From Terriglobia bacterium (lineage in GTDB: Bacteria; Acidobacteriota; Terriglobia; Bryobacterales; Bryobacteraceae), in contig JAIQFL010000021.1 in the NCBI GenBank assembly GCA_020073365.1, positions 1-53,434 on the forward strand: a stretch of DNA of 53,434 nucleotides, given 5' to 3'. The translations under genes were made by a program, and so were the position numbers. The stretch's first letter is position 1. Every line of letters begins with the position of its first letter. This document shows positions 1 to 7,900 of the stretch, in pieces. A model generated the notes under the pieces. The model saw nothing but the letters and a program-made list of their open reading frames with translations. It was not told the DNA's origin and searched no databases.

Positions 1-145
1 TGGCAAACGCTTTGGAAAACCTTCTAGCCGGCTTGAATACCCAACAGGCAAGAATGCTGGCGGACGGCCCAATCCTCTCCTTCCGGCTCACTGACGTTAA
101 CACGTTCCCACCCCCGTCAGACTCCCTACCATAGGAGTTCTGAGC

Positions 146-165
146 CTAGTCTAGTCTAGTCTAGT
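146..165. repeat. Four tandem CTAGT pentamers
   Basis: CTAGT is repeated four times head to tail. The repeat supplies in-frame TAG stops and lies directly upstream of the possible protein fragment at 160-357. It is a simple-sequence repeat with no recognised role. Confidence 0.8.
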
Positions 166-357
166 ACGGGCTATAAGACCCAGGCCGAGGATGGTTCGAC
201 CGTGGACAAAGGTGGCGGTGAAGATTCCGCCGCTGGCTTCCGCATTCTATTCTGGATGACAGGCTGCAAAGCTGCAGAGGCTCGCCAGATTGGGCTTCTA
301 CGCGAATTCCAGACCTACTACGCCCTCCAGGATGGGGCACTGAGCATCCATGCCTGA
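160..357 (+). pseudogene. Possible gene fragment, about 65 codons, no proper start
   Basis: An open frame runs from the TAG inside the CTAGT repeat to a TGA at 355-357. The translation has mixed, globular-looking composition, with an acidic Gly-rich start, a LREFQTYYALQDG stretch and an IHA end, which is more protein-like than random GC-rich frames. There is no ATG near its beginning and no ribosome binding site. It could be the 3' remnant of a gene broken at the repeat, or chance. I do not recognise a family. Confidence 0.2.
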
Positions 358-850
358 ACTTGCGGAAAGGGCACGAGAGCGGCGGTTGAGAACCGGGGCC
401 GGGCTGATCTGCCACGCTATCCCCAGTTAAGGACCAGCCACTGCGAAGAATGCCCCGCATCCGGCGGGAGGACTCCTGACCAGGCTTTTTCGCCCAAAAG
501 GGGTGGGGCGAACCAGTATAACCGGAATGTTTCCTTGCAAATAGAAATGCCCACCCCGAAGGGTGAGCATTCTTTCCCCTGTTCTACCAGGGTGATGTTC
601 GATGGGAGAATCATTTTCGACGGAATCGCAACCGTCAAAAACTTTGGTAGTTGGATATTATTTCCCATCGGCTCTCAAGTCAAGAAAAAATCCGGGCCCA
701 AAATATTGGTTGTAACCTGCTCGTACGGGGCGACTTGCGGGATTGGATAATTCTTCACAGATTCGACCGCCACCCCAAAAACCCTGTTTTCAGCCTGAGG
801 ATTTCTCTCTAAGCCGAACAAAAAACAAAGTTTACAAAATCGGATCGGAT

Positions 851-1813
851 TCACTGCAAATGCAAGGTGATCATCGCGTCGGCCTCTTCGCCCTTCTTGC
901 CGCGCCTCATCAACGCACGGAAACCACCCAGGGCGAGCCCCGACACGAGCGAGAATGCCAGCAGTATCCCAATGAGAATGAAGGCGTTTAAGAGCAGACT
1001 TCCGATGTTGTCGCGACGCGTGGGAACGTACTCGTCACGGGTCACTTCAGCCCGATAGCGGATCCCCGCGAGCAGCCGCTCCGCGAAATCGGGGTCGGGC
1101 GGAGCCAGTACCAGAGCCACCAAAGGGCCGCTTCGCTTGGCAACGGCGCCAGGCAACTTCTCGAAATCGGCCACCTGCAGCATCGCGATTTGAGGTGTCG
1201 GGTAATTGAAGATGGCCAGGCTCATATCGCCCTTGGGACTGTGGAAAATTCCAAGCTGGGCTTCCGCTCCGAAGTGAAATGCGGCCACCGAGGGAGGAAT
1301 GCTCGAGGCGAACTTCTGCAATCCGGCAGGGCCTGTGATGTACCGCTCGCTGTTGGGCACCAGATCCTGGGAGGGCAGGTAGCTGGGAAGTGTGGGCAAT
1401 CCTGTGGTATCGATGTTGCGGAGCCCTTCGACGACCCCGTCCAGTTCCGCAGTGGTGGGCTTGTAGCCGGCAAAGGACAGCAGGTAGTTGCCATGAACGA
1501 GCAGCAGGCTGTCGGGAGTTTCCGCCGCCAGCCTGCCCACCGCCGAAGGGCTGGACTTCGCCGGCCGCTGCCAGTCAAAAGCCGCCAGCGCGGCGGTGGT
1601 GTCCAGGAGCCGGTAAGCCGTGGCGGTGAACTTGACGCCGCCGCTTTCGTAGCCGGCTGTCTCGGAATCCTTGAGCCCGTATTCGTCCCACAGGGGCCGG
1701 TCTGCCAGCGCCGCCGGCAAGGTGGAGGTGCGGTGGTAGGGGCCGATGGTCTCCGGCAGAATGGCGGCGACGGTGAGGGCAGGCACAACGAAGCCCAGCA
1801 CGAAAAGTCTCAT
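851..1813 (-). CDS. DUF6599-like membrane-anchored protein
   Basis: This is a protein of about 320 residues starting at ATG 1811-1813, directly before a hydrophobic signal-like stretch (MRLFVLGFVVPALTVAAI). A longer frame extends 20 codons upstream, but that part is Arg/Cys-rich and unlikely to be translated. The mature part contains the motif ADRPLWDEYGLKDSE, Tyr/Gly-rich segments and a near-C-terminal transmembrane helix (around LLLNAFILIGILLAFSLVSG) followed by a basic, cytoplasmic RRGKKGEE tail. Size and layout match a family common in Acidobacteriota annotated as DUF6599, which has no assigned function. Topology suggests a periplasmic domain anchored at both ends. It shares its strand with the gene at 1955-3088, about 140 bases upstream, so the two may be co-transcribed. 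Confidence 0.75.
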   Translation of the reverse strand: MRLFVLGFVVPALTVAAILPETIGPYHRTSTLPAALADRPLWDEYGLKDSETAGYESGGVKFTATAYRLLDTTAALAAFDWQRPAKSSPSAVGRLAAETPDSLLLVHGNYLLSFAGYKPTTAELDGVVEGLRNIDTTGLPTLPSYLPSQDLVPNSERYITGPAGLQKFASSIPPSVAAFHFGAEAQLGIFHSPKGDMSLAIFNYPTPQIAMLQVADFEKLPGAVAKRSGPLVALVLAPPDPDFAERLLAGIRYRAEVTRDEYVPTRRDNIGSLLLNAFILIGILLAFSLVSGLALGGFRALMRRGKKGEEADAMITLHLQ

Positions 1814-1954
1814 TTCTCTATTAGACGCCAGAGAAGGGGCGCGAGTGTCAAGCCGGCACCGGCCGTCGCACAACCATGCGCCCTGCCCGGATGGGCCGGC
1901 GGTTCCGGCGGGCCTAGTTACCGGAGAGCCCGGCGCCAGAGCAGTTTCGGCGCG

Positions 1955-3088
1955 CTATGGAATGCGCTCCGTCAGCGTCACGGACTCCGCCAGGCGGAAA
2001 CGGATTCCGGTCTCCGAGGGCAGAGTCACGGGGCTGCCGCGTGTCAGAAAGACATCGGCCGCTCCTGCGCCGGCGCCAACACCGGCACCGATCGCCGCGC
2101 CTTTGCCTCCTCCTGCGATGGCGCCGACTACTGCGCCGGTGGCCGCTCCAGCCACTACCTTCCCCCCATCGCCCGGAGGCGACGGCGCCGCACGGCGCGT
2201 GAAGCTCTCGGTTCGAATCGCGACCATTTGGCCGTCCGAAGTATGCAGCCTGGTCAACTCCACGGCCAATGCAGCAGCACGCTTCGCCTTGCCGCCGGGG
2301 TCGGATGCCACCACCCGGCCTTCCACCCGCGCGCCGCGCTCGGCGATCACAAAATCATCTGCACCCAGCTCCTTGTCGAGGGTAGCGGTGAAGATGTCGC
2401 CGGGCCGGTTCCGCTCTGTGGAGAGGCCATCCACAAGGCGCACCGGAATGAGCATACCGGCGTTCAACGTAACCTTGGGCGGCTCTGGCGGAGGCGGAGG
2501 AGCGGGAGTCACTTGCTCCGGTTCTGTTCGCGCGCATAGAGTTGGGGACGGCGTTGGGCTTTCCCGAGGAGCCTGCGCCATGGGCGGCGGTGTGGCCGGC
2601 ACGGAAACCTGCGCCGCCGGCAGGGGAGCCTGCGCTACCGGCACGGAAACCTGCGCTACCGGCACGGAAACCGGCGCCGCCGGCACGGAAGCCTGCGCCG
2701 ACCGCGCAGAGGCCTGCGCCGGCGTCTGCCGCGGTTCATTTGCGACGACCGCGCGCTCGAGTATTGTCGTCGTTGGAATGCGGTAGAGGCGAGGTGGACG
2801 ATAGGCTTGTATTCTGCGGGCCGGGCGATCCCTTCTGGGGCGAGCCTCTGGCCGAACCACCTGGTGCGCGGCCGGCCCCCCGGCCGACCCACCGAGCGAC
2901 TCGGGTTGCTTCGAGGTCGGCAAAGCCACTGGAGACGGCTCAACCGGCTGCGCCTCGGCGGAAGTTGGGGCCGGCGCCTCCGCTACGGCGGGAGCCGGCG
3001 TTGCGACCCGCGCCGCGGCGGGCGCGTGCGCAAGAGGCCTCTGCCACACCTTCATCACCAGTGCGCCTGACATGGCGCCCGCCACCAC
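1955..3088 (-). CDS. Ala/Pro-rich envelope protein with C-terminal glycine zipper
   Basis: About 377 residues. The N-terminus carries a hydrophobic helix (GLLVVAGAMSGALVMKVW). Then come roughly 180 residues of Ala/Pro/Val-rich low-complexity linker, a compact domain (VTLNAGMLIPVRLVDGLST onward, residues about 205-300) and a glycine-zipper helix (AGAATGAVVGAIAGGGKGAA). The compact domain resembles the barrel seen in many Acidobacteriota proteins that begin with an 'IPAGTxIPVRL' strand, reminiscent of TrbI/VirB10 C-terminal parts. A periplasm-spanning role is inferred from this layout. The start is uncertain: in this frame only GTG/CTG codons precede ATG 3073, while an ATG-AAG with a typical signal start 27 bases further upstream is in another frame. 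A one-base indel or sequencing error may hide the true start. The linker includes a 21-base tandem repeat. Confidence 0.65.
   Translation of the reverse strand: MVAGAMSGALVMKVWQRPLAHAPAAARVATPAPAVAEAPAPTSAEAQPVEPSPVALPTSKQPESLGGSAGGPAAHQVVRPEARPRRDRPARRIQAYRPPRLYRIPTTTILERAVVANEPRQTPAQASARSAQASVPAAPVSVPVAQVSVPVAQAPLPAAQVSVPATPPPMAQAPRESPTPSPTLCARTEPEQVTPAPPPPPEPPKVTLNAGMLIPVRLVDGLSTERNRPGDIFTATLDKELGADDFVIAERGARVEGRVVASDPGGKAKRAAALAVELTRLHTSDGQMVAIRTESFTRRAAPSPPGDGGKVVAGAATGAVVGAIAGGGKGAAIGAGVGAGAGAADVFLTRGSPVTLPSETGIRFRLAESVTLTERIP
2595..2720. repeat. Six tandem copies of a 21-base unit inside a coding linker
   Basis: Six 21-base units (2595, 2616, 2637, 2658, 2679, 2700) of the form RCCGGCACGGAAACCTGCGCY encode, on the minus strand, the heptad-like Ala-Gln-Val-Ser-Val-Pro-Val/Ala series of the linker. 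The unit length is a multiple of three, so copy-number change would keep the frame. Confidence 0.85.
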
Positions 3089-3394
3089 CAGGAGTCCAAT
3101 TTTGCAGCGGCTTCATGTGTGTCCACCCTCAATCCAGAGTGACGCCCCTCCGCGTTGTTCCGTTTCCGGATCGAAGGCGATGGGAGGCCGACGAGGGCGC
3201 TCCCCCGAGGGGACCCCGGCGGACCAGGGGAGGTGTGAAAGAATCGCCCGCTAGCGGGCGAAGGCAGGCGGAACCGCCGTCCCCGACCGCTCCCCTACTC
3301 TACCTCGAACCCCACCACCGCCTGCCCGAAGTGAATCTCATCTCTCGGCTCCAGTGCAGTGAGCACGGTCGCCAGCGGGTGTCACAGGAATGGT
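3089..3394. other. Intergenic region with palindrome and FHA-gene scrap
   Basis: This stretch separates the glycine-zipper gene from higA. It holds a perfect 16-base palindrome CGCCCGCTAGCGGGCG at 3245-3260 and a 69-base remnant of the 3' end of the FHA gene at 3287-3355 (separate entry). No independent gene is seen. Confidence 0.7.
3287..3355 (-). repeat. Direct repeat, copy 1: orphan 3' end of the FHA gene
   Basis: These 69 bases match 4165-4233 with two mismatches (positions 3345 and 3352). On the minus strand they encode the same last residues and stop codon as the FHA protein at 4173-4979, ending DEIHFGQAVVGFEVE, with Gly to Arg just before DEIHF. The rest of the FHA gene is absent here. 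The scrap lies just downstream of higA, so the toxin-antitoxin pair is bracketed by direct repeats. Confidence 0.9.
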
Positions 3395-3718
3395 TCACTG
3401 CATGTGCAACTCTTCCGGGACATACTGGCGGCGCAACTTGGGAATGCGTTTCACATGGATTTCCTTCTCACGCTTGCGGGTCTGCGCGATATTGTAGGCG
3501 GCTTGCATCCGCATGAGTATGTCCATCTTCACGCCGAAGGCCTTCTCGATGCGTAGCGCCATATCGCCGGACAGGTCGGCCTTGCTGTTAAGCAAACTGG
3601 ACAGAGCAGGGCGGGAAACCTGAAGCGCTGCGGCCGCAGCCGTCACGGACAGGCCAGCGGGTTCGATAATCTCCGTCCGGATGAAGTCTCCGGGATGGGG
3701 CGGGTTCTTAATCGGCAT
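3395..3718 (-). CDS. higA: HigA-type antitoxin (XRE family HTH)
   Basis: This 107-residue protein has the usual HigA opening (PHPGDFIRTEIIEPAGLSVT), then a helix-turn-helix with SRPALSSLLNSKADLS around residues 34-50 and a basic C-terminal tail. It is expected to bind and neutralise the HigB toxin and, with it, repress the operon promoter. The ATG at 3716-3718 is preceded by AGGAG nine bases upstream. It lies 19 bases after the toxin gene. The toxin-first order is the hallmark of higBA modules. Family assignment is by motif and context and is secure. Confidence 0.92.
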   Translation of the reverse strand: MPIKNPPHPGDFIRTEIIEPAGLSVTAAAAALQVSRPALSSLLNSKADLSGDMALRIEKAFGVKMDILMRMQAAYNIAQTRKREKEIHVKRIPKLRRQYVPEELHMQ

Positions 3719-3737
3719 GGGCGGTCACTCCTGATGG

Positions 3738-4028
3738 TTAATGATAGTCCTCTAAATTCACGTCGCAGATCTCGCGCTCAGCGGTGTCGATACAGAACGT
3801 CAGGCGGCGGTTCCGGGTAACGCTCAGGCTCCATGTGCCTTTGCGGTCGCCGCTCAGCATATGAACCTTCCACGCTGTGAGCGCGCGCAAGTCCTCCGGG
3901 TCTTCCAGGTTGTCGAGATAGACGAACATCTTCCGCAGCTTATCCACAGTATCGGGTGGCACCCCTTTCGCTCTGTCTTCCGCGTAGAACCGTTTGAGGC
4001 CCTTATCGACGAAGTTTCGTATTTTCAC
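3738..4028 (-). CDS. higB: HigB-type toxin (RelE/ParE superfamily)
   Basis: This 96-residue protein has the typical HigB start (IRNFVDKGLKRFY), a central PEDLRALTAWKVHMLSGD segment, the GTWSLSVTRNRRLTF strand pair and the closing DVNLEDYH. HigB toxins cleave mRNA on the ribosome; the basic/aromatic C-terminal residues carry catalysis. Translation begins at GTG 4026-4028, matching family length. There is no Shine-Dalgarno sequence, and the predicted promoter at 4035-4063 would start transcription at or next to this GTG, so the message is probably leaderless. The gene pair sits between duplicated FHA-gene ends. Confidence 0.9.
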   Translation of the reverse strand: MKIRNFVDKGLKRFYAEDRAKGVPPDTVDKLRKMFVYLDNLEDPEDLRALTAWKVHMLSGDRKGTWSLSVTRNRRLTFCIDTAEREICDVNLEDYH

Positions 4029-4034
4029 CGGCAG

Positions 4035-4063
4035 ACTGTAGCTTGTAGCTTAACACTTGTCAA
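4035..4063 (-). promoter_or_regulatory. Promoter of higBA
   Basis: On the minus strand a perfect -35 TTGACA (4063-4058) is followed after 17 bases by TACAGT (4040-4035). The expected start point falls about seven bases further on, at the GTG of higB. This is the best sigma-70-like promoter seen in the window. HigA autorepression at this site is inferred from family knowledge. Confidence 0.75.
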
Positions 4064-4164
4064 AAAAAGCAGGGGATGCCCATTGGCGCGCGGGTTTCGC
4101 GAATGCTCAACTGGATGAATCCGACAGTCTGACCGTGTTTACGCGGTCTGCGGCGTTGCCCCAC

Positions 4165-4233
4165 CCGCTCCCCTACTCTACCTCGAACCCCACCACCGCC
4201 TGCCCGAAGTGAATCTCATCTCCCGGCTCGAGT
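4165..4233 (-). repeat. Direct repeat, copy 2: 3' end of the FHA gene
   Basis: This is the intact counterpart of 3287-3355. It spans the last 20 codons and stop of the FHA gene at 4173-4979 plus eight bases beyond the stop. The spacing between copies is 878 bases and the higBA module fills most of the interval. Confidence 0.9.
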
Positions 4234-4979
4234 TTCGTTCCGCGCGCAGTGCGATGCACTTCCTGGCTCATTCCATCGCGCACGATCCACGTGCCGCATT
4301 CGCCGGCGTTCGGCCGCGGATACCAACGGTCGTTGTACAGCCGGTACTCGCCCGTCGTCCGGTCGAACTGAATGTGCGCGTGCTCGCGCGACACCGAGCG
4401 GTTGATCTCGGTGTCCTCGGCGAATGCCAGGTCATTGCGGCGGAACAGCCCTTCTTCGCGGTATACATCGACTACCCGCCCGATGTTTGTTCTGGCCTTA
4501 TCCAGCCGCACTTCCGGCACGTTGGCCGAGCCTTCGCGCACTACCAACCTCCCGACGGCGCGGGCTGAGCCGCTGGCGCGCTCCTGCGCAGCCGGTTCCA
4601 CCACCAGCCATGGCTCGCCCGGCTGCGGCAGCCCGGCGGCCGCTTTCACATCCAGGCGCAGATCGTCCGGGAACCGGCAGCCCGCGGCCCGCAGGGCGTT
4701 GCGCACCTCCTGCTCCAGGTACTTCCGGAAGAAGCGGCCCGCAAAGATCGCCTGCCTGCCTTGCTCCACGCCGCGTAATTCGATGCGCAGCAGGTCGTAC
4801 GGAAACACCTTCCTGCCGCCCGCCCGGTAGCTCTTCTCGCGGACCTTATCCAGCACCGCCAGGCGGATCTCCGCCAACTCCTCCGGCTCTTCCGAGGCGC
4901 GCTCCGGACCGGACTTCGCCGCCAGCGACGACTCAAACAGTGCCCTGCCCCATTTTTCCAGGTAATCGTTGATGTTCAT
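4173..4979 (-). CDS. FHA-domain protein, last gene of the cell-wall operon
   Basis: 268 residues. Residues 1-130 form an N-terminal domain with a MNINDYLEKWGRALFESSL start and KVFPYDLLRIELRG and RFFRKYLEQEVRNALR segments. In position and style it resembles the DUF3662 part of actinobacterial FhaA (inference). The C-terminal FHA domain (about 160-268) shows NIGRVVDV, the phosphothreonine-binding SREHAHIQF and GDEIHFG; its usual NGTW loop is replaced by CGTWIVRDG. FHA domains bind phosphothreonine, here most simply made by the kinase at 8273-9901. The ATG at 4979 has a GAGGTGA binding site and lies nine bases after the SEDS-PBP stop. Its 3' end is duplicated at 3287-3355. Confidence 0.85.
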   Translation of the reverse strand: MNINDYLEKWGRALFESSLAAKSGPERASEEPEELAEIRLAVLDKVREKSYRAGGRKVFPYDLLRIELRGVEQGRQAIFAGRFFRKYLEQEVRNALRAAGCRFPDDLRLDVKAAAGLPQPGEPWLVVEPAAQERASGSARAVGRLVVREGSANVPEVRLDKARTNIGRVVDVYREEGLFRRNDLAFAEDTEINRSVSREHAHIQFDRTTGEYRLYNDRWYPRPNAGECGTWIVRDGMSQEVHRTARGTKLEPGDEIHFGQAVVGFEVE

Positions 4980-4988
4980 CGCTCACCT

Positions 4989-7900
4989 CTACCGCAGCCC
5001 CTGCGGAGGGGACCCCGAGCCAGGATTGGCTGCCCGAGGCACACAGGCAAGAATGCCCGTGTTACACGCCGCCTCCATCACTTCGCGCGCGAGCGGCGCC
5101 GCCACCCGCGCGCCATAGCCGCCGTGCTCCACCAGCACCGCGAAAGCCAGCCGCCCGGAAGCGTCTCCCTCGTAGGGCGCAAAGCCCGTGAACCACGAAT
5201 GCGGCAGGCCCTCGTCCAGTTGCGCGGTCCCGGTCTTGCCGGCAAAGCTGATTTCGGCGCCACTCATGGCGCGCCGTGCGGTGCCTTCCGTTACCGCGCG
5301 CCGCATGGCCCTGGCCAGGAAGGCGGCCTGTGCCGCGGGCAGCACCTCCAGAGGACCGTCCGTACGCGGGTTGCTCTCATCTTCGATCCACCGTCCCTGG
5401 GGCATCCGGCCGCCCGCCGCAATCGCCGCGGAAACGCGCGCCATCTTGAACGGTGTAATCAGCACCGGCCCCTGCCCGTACGCCGCAAACGGCAACGCCT
5501 TCCGCAGCTCGGCTGGCTCGCCCGTCGAAATCCCCATTTGCGCGGCCGTCTCCGCCAGCGCCTTCGACCCCACGTCGTGGACGCCCAACTGTGCGAAGTA
5601 CGCATTGCAGGAGACGGCGATGGCGCGTTCCATGTCGAGCGATCCGTGAGCGTGGTCCCCCACATCGTCTTTGATCGGCCGGTTCCAGCCTGGGATCACC
5701 GTGCCCGCGCGGCCGTCCGGCAGGCCCCGACACAGGAATGTGCGATGTGTAAGACCAGGATCGATCCGCAACGCCGCGATGGCCGTCACCAGCTTGAACG
5801 TCGAGCCTGGAGGATACTGTCCATACCGCGCGCGGTCCAGCAGTTCGTCAGGCGATGCCGCGGCGGTGCGGCTACCCGGCGGATCCGGCGCTGGCGCGCT
5901 TACCATCGCCACCACGCCGCCGGTAGCCGCGTCCATCACCACCAGCGCGCCCTTGAGACCTCCCCCCTCCCGCAGGCGGCGCTCCAGAATCACCTGGGCG
6001 CGCAGTTGCAGGCGGATATCCAGCGTAAGCCGCACGTTACGGTCCCGCGCCAGCACGCGCGCGATCTCCGGATTGCCCGGTTGATGCCGGTACCGCACCA
6101 GGGCGGCCAACTCCGCGTACTGATAACCCTGCAGCTTGGGGTCGGAATCGTGTTCCACCAGCGATGCGTTGGTCGCATGAAAATTCTCGCCGGTCCGCAG
6201 ATCCCCTACCAGGTGCGCCGTCGCCGCGCCGAAAGGATAGTGCCGGCTGTCGAAGCGCGAGCACGCCTCGTCGATCGAGATCCCCAGGGCCGCGAATTCG
6301 GTCCGGTGCCGCTCCAACTCGTCCCAACTGCTGGTCGCCAGCGGAATCCCGTTGCGGTCGTACACGCCGCCGCGCGGGATTTCCCTGGCGAGCGAGTTCA
6401 TGCGTGGATTGTGCTGCGGCCTTTTGACGCCGTCCTCCTCGAAGGCGTGCGCATCGCGGGCCAGGTAGTCTGTGTCCTTCAGGACCTGGTAGCGCGCCGC
6501 GACCGCCAGGAGCACCAGCGCGGCCGAAGCCAGCACTGTTTTCAACGGCCAGACGCGGAGCAGAGGTGGGGCTTGCCCTTGGCCGGCCAGAGGCCGGTCG
6601 ACAGACGACGAAAGGCGATCGTCTGTCCCACTGGAGATCGAAAGCAGCAGGGCAAACACCAGGAAATTGGCCAGCATGGCGGTATTCCCCGAGCTCAGGA
6701 ACGGTGAGACCACACCCGAGAGCGGCAGCGCTCCCAGTACCCCCGACGTGATCAACAGCATCTCGAACGCAATCAGGCTCGCCAGCCCCAGCCCCAGGAA
6801 AAATCCAAAATGCGTTCCCGCGCGGACCGCCGTCCGCAAAGCGCGCGACACCAGAAAGCCAAACAGCAGGAATACCGCGGCCACGCCCGCGAAGCCCCAT
6901 TCTTCCCCGATCGCCGGCAGCACCAGATCCGTACTGCCTGCCGGGATCATTTCGGGATCGCCCCATCCGGGCCCCGAGCCCCACGGGCCGCCCGTCGAGA
7001 AGGCCCACAGGCCATGCGCCAGTTGGTCGCCCCCGTGGACGTCGTTGTCCCAAGGCGCCAGCCACATGTCGATGCGGTTCACCACCGTGTGCGGTTGTCC
7101 CATGCGGTAACCCAGCGCGACCGACGCCACCATCAGCACCAGGCCGGCCACCGCAAGGCCCGGACGGCCTCTCGCCGTCGCGAACATCGCCAGAAAGACG
7201 AAGAAGATCACCAGCGCCGGTCCCAGATCCTTCAACACGAAGAAGAAGACCACCGCAATCCCCACCGCGCACAATACCGGCATCACGTGCTCCAGGCGGG
7301 GCACACCGAAACGCCGGAACACGCGCGGCAGCAGTCGTCTTTCGCGCAGGTCGCGCAGCCGCTCCCAATTCCGCGTGAAATAGCCGGCCAGAAACAGCAC
7401 GATCAGGATTTTGATCAGCTCCACCGGCTGGAACGGGCCCAGGTTCACCTTGGCATCGTTGCCGGCGGGCCCCTTTCCGAAGGCCAGCAACAGCCCGAAG
7501 AGGGCCAGCGCCAGGAACAGCGGCGTGTAGCACCAGTCCGAAAGCCGCTGGTAGTCGAACGCCTTCAGGGCGGGCAGGACCAGCAGCAGGCATCCCAGGA
7601 AGACGCCCACTGCGAACTTGTGAAACTCCAGCGTGTCGCGCAAGGGGTCGCGCATGCTCACCATGAGGATCAGCCCGATCCCCGAGAGCAGGTGCAGCGG
7701 CGGAAGGAAAGCGCGATCGCCCTGGAAGCGGGCTCGGCGCCACGCCGCCGCCACCAGGTAGAATCCCGCAAAATACAGCCCCACGAAGCGCAGAAACTCC
7801 ATCTGGAATTCTCTGGGTGTCCGCACCACCACGAGCGGCTTCAACTTCGCCAGGGGAAGAAGCTGTAGCCGGCGCGCGGGGTTTTGCCGAAGGCGTTTGC

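Larger units (their letters stand above)
1..850. other. Leading region without a convincing gene
   Basis: About 850 bases with no reading frame that looks like a conserved protein. It holds a short pentamer repeat (146-165), a possible gene scrap (160-357) and, at about 42-62, a weak match to the palindromic repeat seen at 5041 and 48093. Short frames at 417-668 (minus) and 535-750 (plus, TTG start) overlap each other on opposite strands and resemble nothing I recognise. The region may be a decayed insertion or plain intergenic DNA. Confidence 0.5.

Noticed and set aside
417-750. Two overlapping short frames on opposite strands near the window start
   Set aside because: Neither resembles a known protein and they exclude each other; no ribosome binding site.
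2205-2225. A GGTTCGAATC stretch resembling a tRNA T-arm
   Set aside because: It lies inside a coding region and no acceptor, D or anticodon arms can be drawn around it.
1190-2539. A 449-codon plus-strand frame
   Set aside because: It is antisense to two minus-strand genes and has no recognisable motif.
2595-2720. 21-base repeats as a CRISPR or iteron array
   Set aside because: Units are contiguous, in frame and encode the protein linker; no spacers and no replication gene nearby.
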